From: Micrasema longulum
Lineage: Eukaryota; Arthropoda; Insecta; Trichoptera; Brachycentridae
Length of the DNA: 64,000 nucleotides
NCBI GenBank assembly: GCA_022494885.1
Contig: JAGVSM010003547.1
Span: 103,651-167,650, forward strand
Direction: 5' to 3'
The notes under the pieces were generated by a model. That model searched no databases. It saw nothing but the letters and a program-made list of their open reading frames with translations, and was not told the origin of the DNA. Of this stretch, positions 31,634 through 41,215 are shown in pieces (the stretch's first letter is position 1; the number at the start of each line of letters is the position of its first letter). Made by a program: the position numbers and the translations under genes.

Positions 31634-31812
31634 AGGGTTGTGGTCCTGTGGTTAATATAGTAGACTCATGAATCAGAGGACTGAGGTCCGGACCCCACTC
31701 TACTAAAACTAGATTTTCTAATATTTATGTATTTACAACTTGCTGAAAATGACCCCAAAATTGAAATATTTGGGTAAATCAGAAGAACGCAAATATCTCT
31801 TATAAAGTAAGG
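31634..31812 (+). mobile_element. SINE family 2 copy (tRNA-like head)
   Basis: GGTTGTGGTCCTGTGGTTAA serves as an A-box-like region, and GAGGTCCGGACCCCACTCTA as B-box-like. The body has TTTACAACTTGCTGAAAATG ACCCC and TTGAAATATTTGGGTAAATC. It matches 6040-6232 throughout. Confidence 0.65.
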
Positions 31813-31879
31813 AAATCTCAGACCTCCGATTTGCGAGTCCTTTAAAATATTTTGATTGGTGAAAATATATTTTTGTATG

Positions 31880-32215
31880 ATAATTTTATTTATTTATTTA
31901 TTCCTTTAAATTAATATTGTCCTTTTCAAAGTAATCACCGTCGGATATAATACACTTACGCAAGCGCTTATTTCCATTCTCGAAACAAATCTAGAACGCA
32001 TTTTTGGTATGTCCTTTAGTTCCATCAGCGATTCGGTCTTTATCTCCTCTATGGTTGCGAAACGTCGTGTTTCAATAGTCCTATTTATTTTTGGAAAAAA
32101 GAAAATGTCACAGGGGGTCAAGCCCGGTGAATATGGTGGCTCTAGCATCAATTCGGTCAGTTTTTTTTTGTCAAAAAGTTACAAGCCGCAAGGCGTGAGC
32201 AACCGTTATTTTCCT
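31880..32215 (-). pseudogene. mariner transposase C-terminal fragment
   Basis: The minus-strand frame (32151 to 31906) reads LEPPYSPGLTPCDIFFFPKI, then RFATIEEIKTESLMELKDIP. PPYSPxLxPCDFFLFPK is the mariner signature holding the last Asp of the D,D34D catalytic triad. The Asp is retained here as the D of PCD. The tail GNKRLRKCI...DGDYFEKDNI is visible in a shifted frame at about 31910-31990. The N-terminal two thirds and the other catalytic Asp residues are missing, so it is dead. Confidence 0.85.
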
Positions 32216-33904
32216 TCTCTCAGCTAACTAGTTTGTCAAAAACCAACTACGCTTACAAAATGGCCCAATTATAAACGTTTATTCCAATCTAGGAAAAAAA
32301 GACTTACAATCACGTATATAAATTCGAAATTCAAATATTCCGTGCATTTTTATCAAACCTCATATTTTTATTTGTTTATCGTAAATCATGAATTCACAGT
32401 GCTTATTTGAATTATTCCAAAACTACCTCGTAAGCTTTAAGCCGAATGAAAAAGTAAACTTGTTGTACTTTATGATTTATATAATTAAGTATAAAGATTT
32501 CATACTCATTTTAAAACTATACTGCCCCATGAGCAAAAAGGTTATATTTTACATAAATATATTTTTTTTATAAATAAATTTCATAAAAGGTACATGTTTT
32601 TAAAAAAATATTTCTATATCTACTTTTATACATCTAGTAAATGTTATCACTGTAACTCTCCAAAAAAAGAGTTTATATAATTTTAAATATACGAGTACAT
32701 GAGAAAAAATAAAAACATTGGATATATAAAGAAATAAATAAAATACATTCATACTAATTAAAATTTAATATAGTTTTTACACGTGTTCAAAAAAATTCTT
32801 TAGATTTACTTTGAATTCATTTATTGATATATTATATATTTGTATATATTACACATGTGTAAAAGTCATATTTTAAGATAGTACACTTTGGAGTATTTAT
32901 AAACTTTATGAAAATTATTAAAAACTGTAAATAATTCAAAACAGTATATCAATAACTGTTCCTCAGCCTCAGTTTGTATCATATCTACACTGTGTTTTTG
33001 CTAATGAATCTCTAAACTTTCATGTCACCTTCTCTAAAATGTACTCCACCTCATCGTAATTTGTTAATCTCTCGATACTGTGTTTATTGCTTTAAAAAAT
33101 ATATCGTTCGTAGTATTGAAATATTTTTGACTGCTTTTTGCTTTAAATCAAATGGTTCGATATTTGTTGCAAAAAAATGCCTCAAATGTAACCCATTTAG
33201 TGATTTTGGTCGAAAAGCTGCCTTTTCAGTTATGAGGGCAGTAAACAGAAGCTATGCTTAAATAAAATGCGTTGCACAGTCTAAACCCCTTAACGCTTTG
33301 TGAGCGTGGATCATATTAGAAAAAAAACTCCCTATGGGTGGTTATGACAAACTTTGCGCTAAGTTGTATAACTATAAGTTGTATGACCATAAATAAATTT
33401 GTTTCAGTGCAATAATAATAATCAGGTCTTTATTTGCATTGCACAAATGCTTTACGTTTATCGCTCTCGAAGACATAAAATTTTACGATTCCTCACGATT
33501 CGAAGCATTTATATAAAGATGATTAACATATTCTGGCCTACAATATCTATATTAATCCGTAATTAAGCAACATATCTCCACAGATGTCCCATAAAACTCT
33601 CACGGTCGGGATAAGAGTATTGATCTTTGTTTACACAGTCACGCAACGATCCCAATCAGCAAAATGTCTTAATAATATCGGTATTGTTTTATTCTGACTG
33701 TAAAGGTGCAGTCAGAACATAAAAAAAGCTTCAGGTAGAAAGATGGTGAATAATTTATTTTAATGTCAAAGTATTTTTTTTTACCTATAAAATAAACATA
33801 TTGTTACACAAATGTATACCTAAACAATCAAAGTACAAAATACTTTCTTGTAAATTTTTCGTCCTTTAGATTTACATTTTTTAAAAAAAATTAACTAATT
33901 AATT
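32216..33904. other. AT-rich non-coding stretch, nothing recognised
   Basis: About 1.7 kb. The frames at 32388-32573 and 33022-33261 have no domain signature. The segment 33460-33700 is less AT-rich and unique in the window. Confidence 0.5.
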
Positions 33905-33975
33905 AACAAATAAAGTTGTGATAGAGTGGAGGTCAAACCTCTGACCTCTGATCAGTGAGTGGCTTAGGTTAGTAA
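33905..33975 (-). mobile_element. SINE family 2 head fragment
   Basis: Complemented it reads CACTGATCAGAGGTCAGAGG TTTGACCTCCACTCTATCAC, which matches the head of 6064-6115. Confidence 0.5.
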
Positions 33976-34109
33976 TTTAAAAGCATAATGGAATTGATAA
34001 ATGCATCATTCGGCAATGTGCTTGGGCCTAGTGCCCTGTTGCTGTGCAAATAAATTTTACCACCTGTTAATTTAGATGAAGTTTACTGATAGCCTTAAAG
34101 CTTACAATG

Positions 34110-34925
34110 AAGAACTGTAACATATAAGACATTACAACAAAGATGAATATTTTAGAGAAGGTAATATAGAAGTCTAGGCATCTACAGGACTTATGACCTG
34201 ACATTGGCTGGTTTAGGTGGCCACTTTACACACTGTGTAACATTCACCATTCTGACCAAATTTGATCATCTATATTCCTTCAATTCTTGTGATGTTTGTG
34301 AAGTTAAAGAGTTTAAACCTTTATTTATGCGGGTGAGATTCATTTAATTGAATTATTTCACCTACATACTAGGCAACGCCTGAAAATATTTTTTTTTTCA
34401 ATTTCTATACATCTTTATAGACCGGGTGAATTTATCAACAACATTTTGAGTTTGTCCAAATTTTTGTAGACAAGGACTGGATTCAACTCCCCGGGGAGTT
34501 GTTAACATTAACACATTACAACAGAGATGAATAATATTTTAAAGAAGGTAATATAGAAGTCTAGGCATCTTCAGGGTTAATGACCTGTCCTTGGCTGGTT
34601 TAAGTAGCCACTTTACATACTGTGGAACATTTACCATTCTGCCCATATTTTAACATCTGTATTCCTTCAATTCTTTCATATGTTGATGTTTGTGAAGTTA
34701 AAGATCTGAAACCTTTATTTATGCGGGTTAGATTCATCTAATTAAATTATTTCACCTACATACTAGGCAACGCCTGAAAATCGTATTTTTTCAATTTCTA
34801 TTCTTCTTCGTAGACCAGGTGAATTTATCAACAATATTTTGAGTGTGCCCAATTTTTTGTAGACAAGGACTGGATTCAACTCCCTGGGGAGCTGTTTATA
34901 TTAACATATTACAACAGAGATGGTT
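34110..34925 (+). repeat. Head-to-tail pair of ~390-bp family D units
   Basis: The word GTCTAGGCATCT occurs at 34172 and 34559, a period of about 388-390 bp, and all intervening words repeat in step: CATTGGCTGG or CCTTGGCTGG, CTAGGCAACGCCTGAAAAT, TTTGTAGACAAGGACTGG ATTCAACTCC and GGGGAG[T/C]TGTT. A third unit starts at about 34895 (ATATTACAACAGAGATGG) and stops after 25 bp. The near-palindrome CTCCCCGGGGAGTTG marks the junction. This shows that the repeat can exist as a tandem array. Confidence 0.88.
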
Positions 34926-35479
34926 GTATAAAGTGTTTTATTAATAAATAAATAAAAACATGTTAGACGAACATTCATTCGGTGTAATTAGTTGGGATTT
35001 TTAACCTGAGAGTAGCCATCGAATCGTAACGTAACCTCTCGCCCAGGGATTTAGCTTTATTTAACATCACACATATCTGAATTCTTCATTCTCCCCGGAG
35101 ATTGAATAAAAATATGTTTTTCAGTTGTTAAAATACAGCGCTGTTTTTTTTTTGTCAAATAAATTAAGATAGTAACTGACTGCACCTAGCGGTCCCAGCC
35201 GTTCCAATCAAAGACCGCCCCGTGGAAAAATGTATTTACCGTCCATTTGGGTCCGTAATGAGCAGATATTAATCTCGGCATTCGTCCGAGCGGCCCCGTG
35301 TGGGCACATCCGAATCACCTGAGCGGAAGAACAATGGACCCGCAGAGCGATGCGAATGTGACCGCGCGTGTGTGGTGCCCCGTAAACCTGACGTGGCTTA
35401 TTAAAAGGTGAGCTTCGTGAATCGAGTACAGTCGGCGCACTTTGGCGAGAAAGTTTAATATAAATTAAGCATTGAAATA
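34926..35479. other. Non-coding stretch with a GC-rich unique patch
   Basis: The segment 35165-35455 departs strongly from local composition (CCGCCCCGTGG, CGAGCGGCCCCGTGTGGGCA, GACCGCGCGTGTGTGGTGCC). It matches no repeat in the window, and no frame in it looks like protein. Confidence 0.5.
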
Positions 35480-35570
35480 CATCACAGCAGAGATGAAGAG
35501 CATTTTTGAGAAGAGAATAGGGAGTCTAGGCATCTGTTGGTCGTATGACCTGACATTGGCTGGTGTAACA
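35480..35570 (+). repeat. Fragment of the ~390-bp repeat (family D)
   Basis: ACATCACAGCAGAGATGAAG, TTTTTGAGAAGAGAATAGGG AGTCTAGGCATCTGTTGG and GACCTGACATTGGCTGGTG match the first 90 bp of the unit. It is cut by the LINE fragment that follows. Confidence 0.7.
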
Positions 35571-36205
35571 CTCAGATTATGAGGATATTGTTTAATTCCT
35601 TGGTAAGAAGTCGTTTGGAGTTTAGTTCCATTATTTGGTCGCCACATGAGGCTCGATACTCTTTAATGGTGGAGAGAGTGAAGAAAAAATTTCTGCGCTA
35701 TCTGTACCTAAAAGAGTGTGGATATTATCCTTGGTATCTTTCCAACTGACTTTTTACTGAGGATGCGAGGCTATCAGTCATTATGGAGGAGGAGAGACGT
35801 TCATTTGGGTGTTCACTTTTTCCAGGTGATTGGTGGTCGCATACATAACTCAGAAATTCTGATGGATGTAGGTCTGTTCGTACCTGATAACTATCTTCGA
35901 CAAAGACAGCATCGATTGTTTTACCTACCACGATGCAGAACCAACCTGCCAATGGTTATGCTGATTGGTAGAGCAATCTTGCTATTTAATCGCATCGCCT
36001 CGGATGTCGACATATTTCACGACAGTGGCCCTTCCCTTAGGAAAGCACTTTCTAACTTTTAATTTTACTTTTTACATTTTGTTATATTATTTTAATAACA
36101 TAACTATCTACTGTAATTTGTGATATGTTATTGTATTTAGAATAAATTGGGTCTTTTTTCTGTAATGTTCTAAATATCTGAATAAAAAAATTAAATAAAT
36201 AAATA
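35570..36205 (+). pseudogene. LINE ORF2 C-terminus with 3' UTR
   Basis: A first frame (35590-35720) gives RLEFSSIIWSPHEARYSLMV and KKFLRYLYLKECGYYP. After a one-base shift the frame 35718-36062 gives DFLLRMRGYQSLWRRRDVHL, FVPDNYLRQRQHRLFYLPRC and ILLFNRIASDVDIFHD. The series corresponds to the post-polymerase region of Jockey/I-type LINEs (SxLEYxSxxWxP...VxxxFLRYL...LxxRRDVHLxxFxxxxL.GxI). The UTR ends AAATAAATAAATAAATAAG near 36205. Relatives are at 26425-26770 and 61565-61800. The copy lacks the catalytic core. Confidence 0.85.
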
Positions 36206-36239
36206 AATAAGTAAGCTTCCTTTTTTTACACAGCATTAT

Positions 36240-36437
36240 AAAAAATATTATATACAAAAATAAAAAAAATGTTACCTGTGTCGATATTCGCTAATAAGCG
36301 GAATGGGGAATGTTGTAAAACGTAAAGTGGCCACTTAACCCAGCCAATGACAGGTCATAAGCCCTGTAAACGCTCGAATATCCATAATCCTGAATTTGAA
36401 AAAAATTCTACCTCATCTCTGTAGGGATATTAATAAA
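36240..36437 (-). repeat. Family D half-unit, first of a direct duplicate
   Basis: From GTTACCTGTGTCGATATTCG at 36271 to TCTGTAGGGATATTAATAAA near 36437, the segment is almost identical to 36707-36903. Inside it are AAAGTGGCCACTTAACCCAG and CCAATGACAGGTCATAAGCC, which mark it as minus-oriented family D sequence. Confidence 0.85.
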
Positions 36438-36454
36438 AATATATACCTACTCCC

Positions 36455-36600
36455 CCTTGGGAGAAATCCAGATTTGTGTATGTACAAAAAAATACACATA
36501 CCAAAAAAAATAATGTTGTGTAATAAGATCTGGTCAAAATATAAGTATAAATAAATTGCAGAATCATCTGCAGGCGATTACTAGTACTTAATTTAACTCG
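36455..36600 (-). repeat. Family D distal part between the duplicates
   Basis: CCCCCTTGGGAGAAATCCAG and CAGGCGATTACTAGTACTTA correspond to CTCCCTAGGGAGGAAATCCA and CAGGCGTTGCCTAGTAGGTG of the 26030-26420 copy. Together with its neighbours it makes a minus-oriented tandem arrangement. Confidence 0.6.
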
Positions 36601-36706
36601 GAAGAGTCTTAAATACATAAAATAAAGTAATGTGCTAATTAAAAATACTTAACTTCAATATCAATACATAGATGGCGCTCCAACACGCTAGTGAATGGTT
36701 TCTCAG

Positions 36707-36903
36707 TTAATAACATATATACAAAAAATCAAAAAAATGTTACCTGTGTCGATATTCGCTAATAAGCGGAATGGGGAATGTTGTAAAACGTAAAGTGGCC
36801 ACTTAACCCAGCCAATGACAGGTCATAAGCCCTGTAAACGCTCGAATATCCATAATCCTGAATTTGAAAAATTTCTACCTCATCTCTGTAGGGATATTAA
36901 TAA
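36707..36903 (-). repeat. Family D half-unit, second of a direct duplicate
   Basis: Near-identical to 36240-36437 with an offset of 467-468 bp. The only visible differences are short A-run length changes and a few bases at the left edge. It abuts the LINE whose polymerase begins at 36965. Confidence 0.85.
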
Positions 36904-36961
36904 AAAAAAATATTTTGCCTATTCTATTCCATTAGGCCTTACTTATTAGATTTCTTTATAT

Positions 36962-38800
36962 AGAAATATCTGCTCAACATTAACCCAAACAAGGGAAGTG
37001 GAAATGATGAGATTGCTCCTTTTTTCGTTTTTCAATGCGCGCACTCACTGTCACTACCCTTGACTATTATTTTTAATAGATCAATTAACGAAAAAACTTT
37101 CCCTACAAAATTTAAAGAAGCAATAATAGTCCCAATTTTCAAATCTGGATCTAAAAATAATATTCAAAATTACCGTCCCATTTCAATTCTTTCAGTTTTT
37201 TCAAAATTATTTGAGCTCATGGTTTATGATAAAATTTATCCAAAAATTCTTAAAAATATACAAAATTTTCAGCATGGTTTTCTGAAGAGGCGCTCTGTTT
37301 TAACCAATATGGTAAATTTCACCGAATACGTCACTTCCAATATGGATGACAGAACGCAAGTTGATGTCATATACACAGATTATTCTAAAGCGTTTGATAA
37401 GGTGGATCACCGAATTCTTATGCGTAAATTAGAATATCTGGGAATTCACGGTGACTTATACAGATGGTTTATCTCTTACTTAGATAATAGACTTCAGTCA
37501 ATTATGATTGAAGGATATCAATCTGATTTCATCTCCATTCCGTCTGGTGTACCACAGGGCTCACATCTTGGGCCACTTTTATTTAATGCCTATATTTATG
37601 ATATTCAGTTATGTTTCAAAAAATGCCCATTACCTTTGTTATGCTGACGATAAAAAAATTTACCTTAAAGTCAAGTGTAGAGATGATTGTGCAAAGTTAC
37701 AACAAGATTTACATGCATTATCGAATTACTGTGTTGTAAACAAACTTTATATCAATGTGTCTAAATGTTACAAAATATCTTTCACTCGTAATAAAAATAA
37801 AATAAAATATGACTATATGATAAATGAAAATACAATTAGAGAAGTAAACGAAATACGTGACTTGGGAATTATTTTGGACTCAAACTTAAATTACAATAGT
37901 CATATAGAAACTATAATTAACAAGGCATACAAAATGACTGGATTTATCATGCGGCTGTGTAAATCTTTTAAAAATTTAGGTTCATTTATATTGCTTTACA
38001 TAACATACGTACGCCCCCATCTTGAATATTGCACTGCTATCTGGTCTCCTGTTTATAAATTAAATATTAATAGAATCGAGAATGTTCAAAAAAATTCCTG
38101 AAAAAACTAGAATACAAATTTCATTTGCATTTTCCAAATTATTTAGCTTCATTAAAATTTTATAACCTTGTTTCATTAGCACACAGAAGAGATATGTTTG
38201 ATCAGATCCTGCTTTATAAAATTGTCAATAATAAATTCGATTCCCCGGAACTCATTAATCTACTTGCTTACCGTGTCCCCTCCAGGCCAACTAGACTCTC
38301 TGATATTTTCTATATTCGTAAATTTAAAACCAATCATCGGAAACATTCTACAATCCCTCGTATATGTGAAACATTTAACAAAAAATTTAATAGTCTTGAT
38401 ATATTTAACACTCCATACAATATGTACAGAAGAGAATTAATAGGCTTGATTCATGCTCTTCATTCATAATTCGTTTAATCAATAAATCAAATGCAATTTT
38501 CCACTCTCACTTTCCTTCAATCATCCTTTACCACTCCTTATCAATTTCCTTCTTTTCCTTTCCACTATCTCCTTGTTTTGTCCATATTTATCTTATTTTA
38601 ATATATGGTATATTTATTATTTATATAGTTTAAACTTCAAGCCGTCGTCGCTTTATTACAGTAGTATTTAGTGAATACATATAATTGGATGGCAGGCCCT
38701 ACTATGTATACATTTTATATAAAAAAAATTTTAAAAAAATATTCATTTAACCTGTACATCTGTTTGTATTCGAAATAAATAAATAAATAAAATAAAATAA
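36962..38800 (+). pseudogene. 5'-truncated LINE with near-complete reverse transcriptase
   Basis: This is the longest polymerase in the window. Reading from about 36970, the frame has NPNKGSGNDEI, PLTIIFNRSI, IVPIFKSGSKNN, NYRPISILSVFSKLFE, QHGFLKRRSVLTNMV, DYSKAFDKVDH (catalytic Asp), SGVPQGSHLGPLLF and, after a shift, YADD (catalytic Asp pair), ISFTRN, IRDLGIILDSNL and YVRPHLEYCTAIWSP. A second shift leads to KKLEYKF, NYLASLKFYNLVSLAHRRDM and RLSDIFYIRKF, with a stop at 38469. Both shifts fall in A-runs (about 37617-37623 and 38090-38096). The 3' UTR ends with AAATAAATAAATAAAATAAA at about 38775-38800. The endonuclease part is absent. It belongs to the CR1/Jockey group, and the clade is unresolved. 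Confidence 0.92.
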
Positions 38801-40004
38801 AATATCACGTTTACATTAAGAAATAACTACCCTATTAAACTATTTATAGCCAATATAAAAAAAAGATTACTTGTAAAAATATTTCATACGTGGAATAACA
38901 ATTCACTGGGTATTTCACACTTCATTTTTTTGAACGGTCAACACTGATATGTGCGCGTGCGCAGCAACTTTTATAACAACAACAAACAATTGTCATAGTC
39001 AAATCGAGACTACTGTCAGTGTAATGGAAAACATGAAGAAAACCCTTAAAAAAGAAATCGAAATTGTGAAGAAGAGGAGAAGGTAAAAACGAGTTCATTA
39101 GTTTATTCGTGTTTCTTTTTTTATCACAAGTAATAAAAATACATAAAAACCCATAAAATTTCAGGTATTATCAAAACAAATTATTAAAAATCACATGAAG
39201 ATGGTTGCAGATCATCGAAATTGTTGAAAATTGAAAAAAAATCGGATGAACTATCTATTTTGATTTCCGAAAAATATGACTTTTGACAGATTGCGTGCTT
39301 ATCCCAGCGTTATACCACATAATGTGCAGGTATACGTTTCTAATGTCGCTATCCCAGATTTAAACCGAGTTTAACAGCATGCGAAGTTTATAAGTAATAC
39401 TTTTAGCTATCCATTCATTATCCTACCAGTATTCTCAAGCTTAACTTTATACTCGATTTATAAGTAAGGCCCCATTGTATTATTGTTGATGAGATTAGTG
39501 TCGAATAAGCTTCTGAGGTCACAGCAACCTGTGCAAATATATTGCGATGAATCCTCGAAAGCTAATTCTCGCCGTTCAAACCTATTCTTTAAAAATACTT
39601 AGAAAATATATTTATCGATTATCATGTAAAACAGTGGAACTCCGTTTTTCCAAACTCCAGCCATTCGGGTTGTTAAATTTTAGAATTGTTTTTAGGAAAT
39701 AAAAAAAAGGAGATGTCATAATCACAAATAAAAAAGGATCCTGTGGCCAGCGCGTTTCATCGTCAAAGCAATTATTATTTTTTTAATTAAGTTCTTATGT
39801 GCTAACATTTGGCATTTATTAATCCGGATAATTGAAGTACTACTGTATAAATCAATCCTGATTAGCTCCTTTAGAAATAAAATCAATTGCAATTATTAAA
39901 TATAATTTATAAAGCGCCTTTATTATTTTACAATACATTTGACATACTCAATATATTTTTGATTTATTTAACATCTTCACTTTGAAGAAAATAATAAGTC
40001 ATAG
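38801..40004. other. Non-coding stretch with a possible short spliced frame
   Basis: Mostly AT-rich. The segment 39024-39194 could be read as ATG...AAGAGGAGAAG|gtaaaa, a short intron ending in aaatttcag|, and a second exon. It is listed as a separate low-confidence item. Nothing else was recognised. Confidence 0.4.
39024..39194 (+). CDS. Possible tiny two-exon ORF (weak)
   Basis: An ATG at 39024 opens MENMKKTLKKEIEIVKKRRR, and the last codon is split by AG|GTAAAA, a plausible splice donor near 39085. About 80 bp later a pyrimidine-poor acceptor TTTCAG (39160-39165) precedes a second exon that continues YYQNKLLKIT and stops. The product would have only about 30 residues, mostly Lys/Arg/Glu. 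I recognise no family. Splice-like words are frequent by chance in such DNA, so this may be nothing, or the first exon of a decayed element. Confidence 0.12.
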
Positions 40005-40235
40005 TTCATTTTATACCCGCGCCCTGTGGTTCACAGGTAATTGCATTAGTAAACTAAATGCAGCGTATTAAAATCATCTGTTCCACAACAATAAAGTAAT
40101 CAGGTTTCATGTGCGAGTTGGAGAACAGTGAAAAATTGTAGTTTAAATATTTTTTCCAATTAAGAGTTCACTGCTAGAACCCAGAATTTTCAGAGGAAGC
40201 ACTCGCTGTTAAATAGTCGGCGAATGCGCCAATCA
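40005..40235 (-). mobile_element. SINE family 3 copy, minus strand
   Basis: Complemented, the head contains GATTGGCGCATTCGCCGAC with an A box TGGCGCATTCG, then GGGTTCTAGCAGTGAACTC as a B-box region. The body is CAACTCGCACATGAAACCTG ATTACTTTATTGTTGTGGAA, and the end is CACAGGGCGCGGGTA. It matches the general plan of 11573-11981. Confidence 0.6.
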
Positions 40236-40429
40236 CTTATCTATAGTCATCTAGTCCAAAAATACTTGTCAAGGATTCTGTTTTTTTTTTCACACGCATA
40301 ACTATGTTTATCATCTGGCCGGATTCAGAGAGCGGAAAATCGTAATAAATAATAAGTATTAAAAAATATACACATGCGAGTATTGCACATAAAACATCTT
40401 CGATAAAAAAGTAATAAAAAAATTCATAG

Positions 40430-40845
40430 TTTTAAAAAAATATAATAGACTCTTAAACAGAGCTAAAAAAATCTATTTTTATTTCAAGTTTCGTATTATA
40501 AGCGCAATATTTTTTTTAAAGTTTCGTTATTTTGGGAAAATCTCCGCCAGTAACGTCACAAGTTTAAGTCGGTGAGTCCTGCTAATTGGTGAGTTGACTT
40601 CTCGGAACTTAAAAAACTATCATAACATTTTATCATTTCTGGGTTCGGAAGAACTTGCGACGTAATTTACTACAGTTCATTTTCATTAAAATCAATTTCA
40701 TTATTTTTTTCACACATTTTCGAGACACTTTGCCACACAATAATGCTCAAATTTTTACCGCGCGTAATGAAACATTTTTCAAATCCAATTTCCATAGCAC
40801 TGAACTTCCAAACTTATTTATAAAGGAAAATTTATAAAGCGCCAT
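40430..40845 (-). repeat. Repeat family E copy 3, inverted
   Basis: CCAGTAACGTCACAAGTTTA AGTCGGTGAGTCCTG is the complement of the GGAAAACTCACCGACTTGAA CCCGTAACGTCAC word of 15649-15680. TTTCAAATTTTCCGAGAC-type and GAACTTCCAAACTTATT words at the flanks also agree. It is more diverged than copies 1 and 2. Confidence 0.5.
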
Positions 40846-40883
40846 TTTAGTGAAAATCACTTCAAGGGTGCCCTACAGTAGAC

Positions 40884-41215
40884 ATTACAACACGTTTTGC
40901 AGCTACAAAGCAAATAAGCGATTGGGATTCTAGTTCCCCATTTTCAATCAGGTTAAATTTTAGTAATTTAATAGGAGCTAGATTACAACATGTCTTGCGA
41001 GTACATAGCGCATGGACGTTTAGAAATCTAGCCCCCATTTACACGGCATAAAAGTTAATAATAAGTGTTTTCAATTAATGAATAATCATTTAAAAATATA
41101 ATCTAGATTACATGTCCTACAGCTACAGAGCGCCTGAGCAGTAAGGCATAATATGAAAGATAACATAACCAAAAATCTTACAGCTACAAAATGCATCGAC
41201 GAGTGGAATTTTATC
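40884..41215 (+). repeat. Degenerate tandem repeat, four units
   Basis: Units start ATTACAACACGTTTTGCAGC TACAAAGC (40884), ATTACAACATGTCTTGCGAG TACATAGC (40982), ATTACATGTCCTACAGCTAC AGAGC (41108) and ATCTTACAGCTACAAAATGC (41175). The spacing is irregular at 98, 126 and about 67 bp. The first two also share a downstream TCTAG[T/C][T/C]CCCCATTT word. Confidence 0.5.

Noticed and set aside
33022..33261. 79-codon Cys-containing frame
   Set aside because: The Cys spacing fits no zinc-binding pattern, and the frame is isolated in AT-rich DNA.
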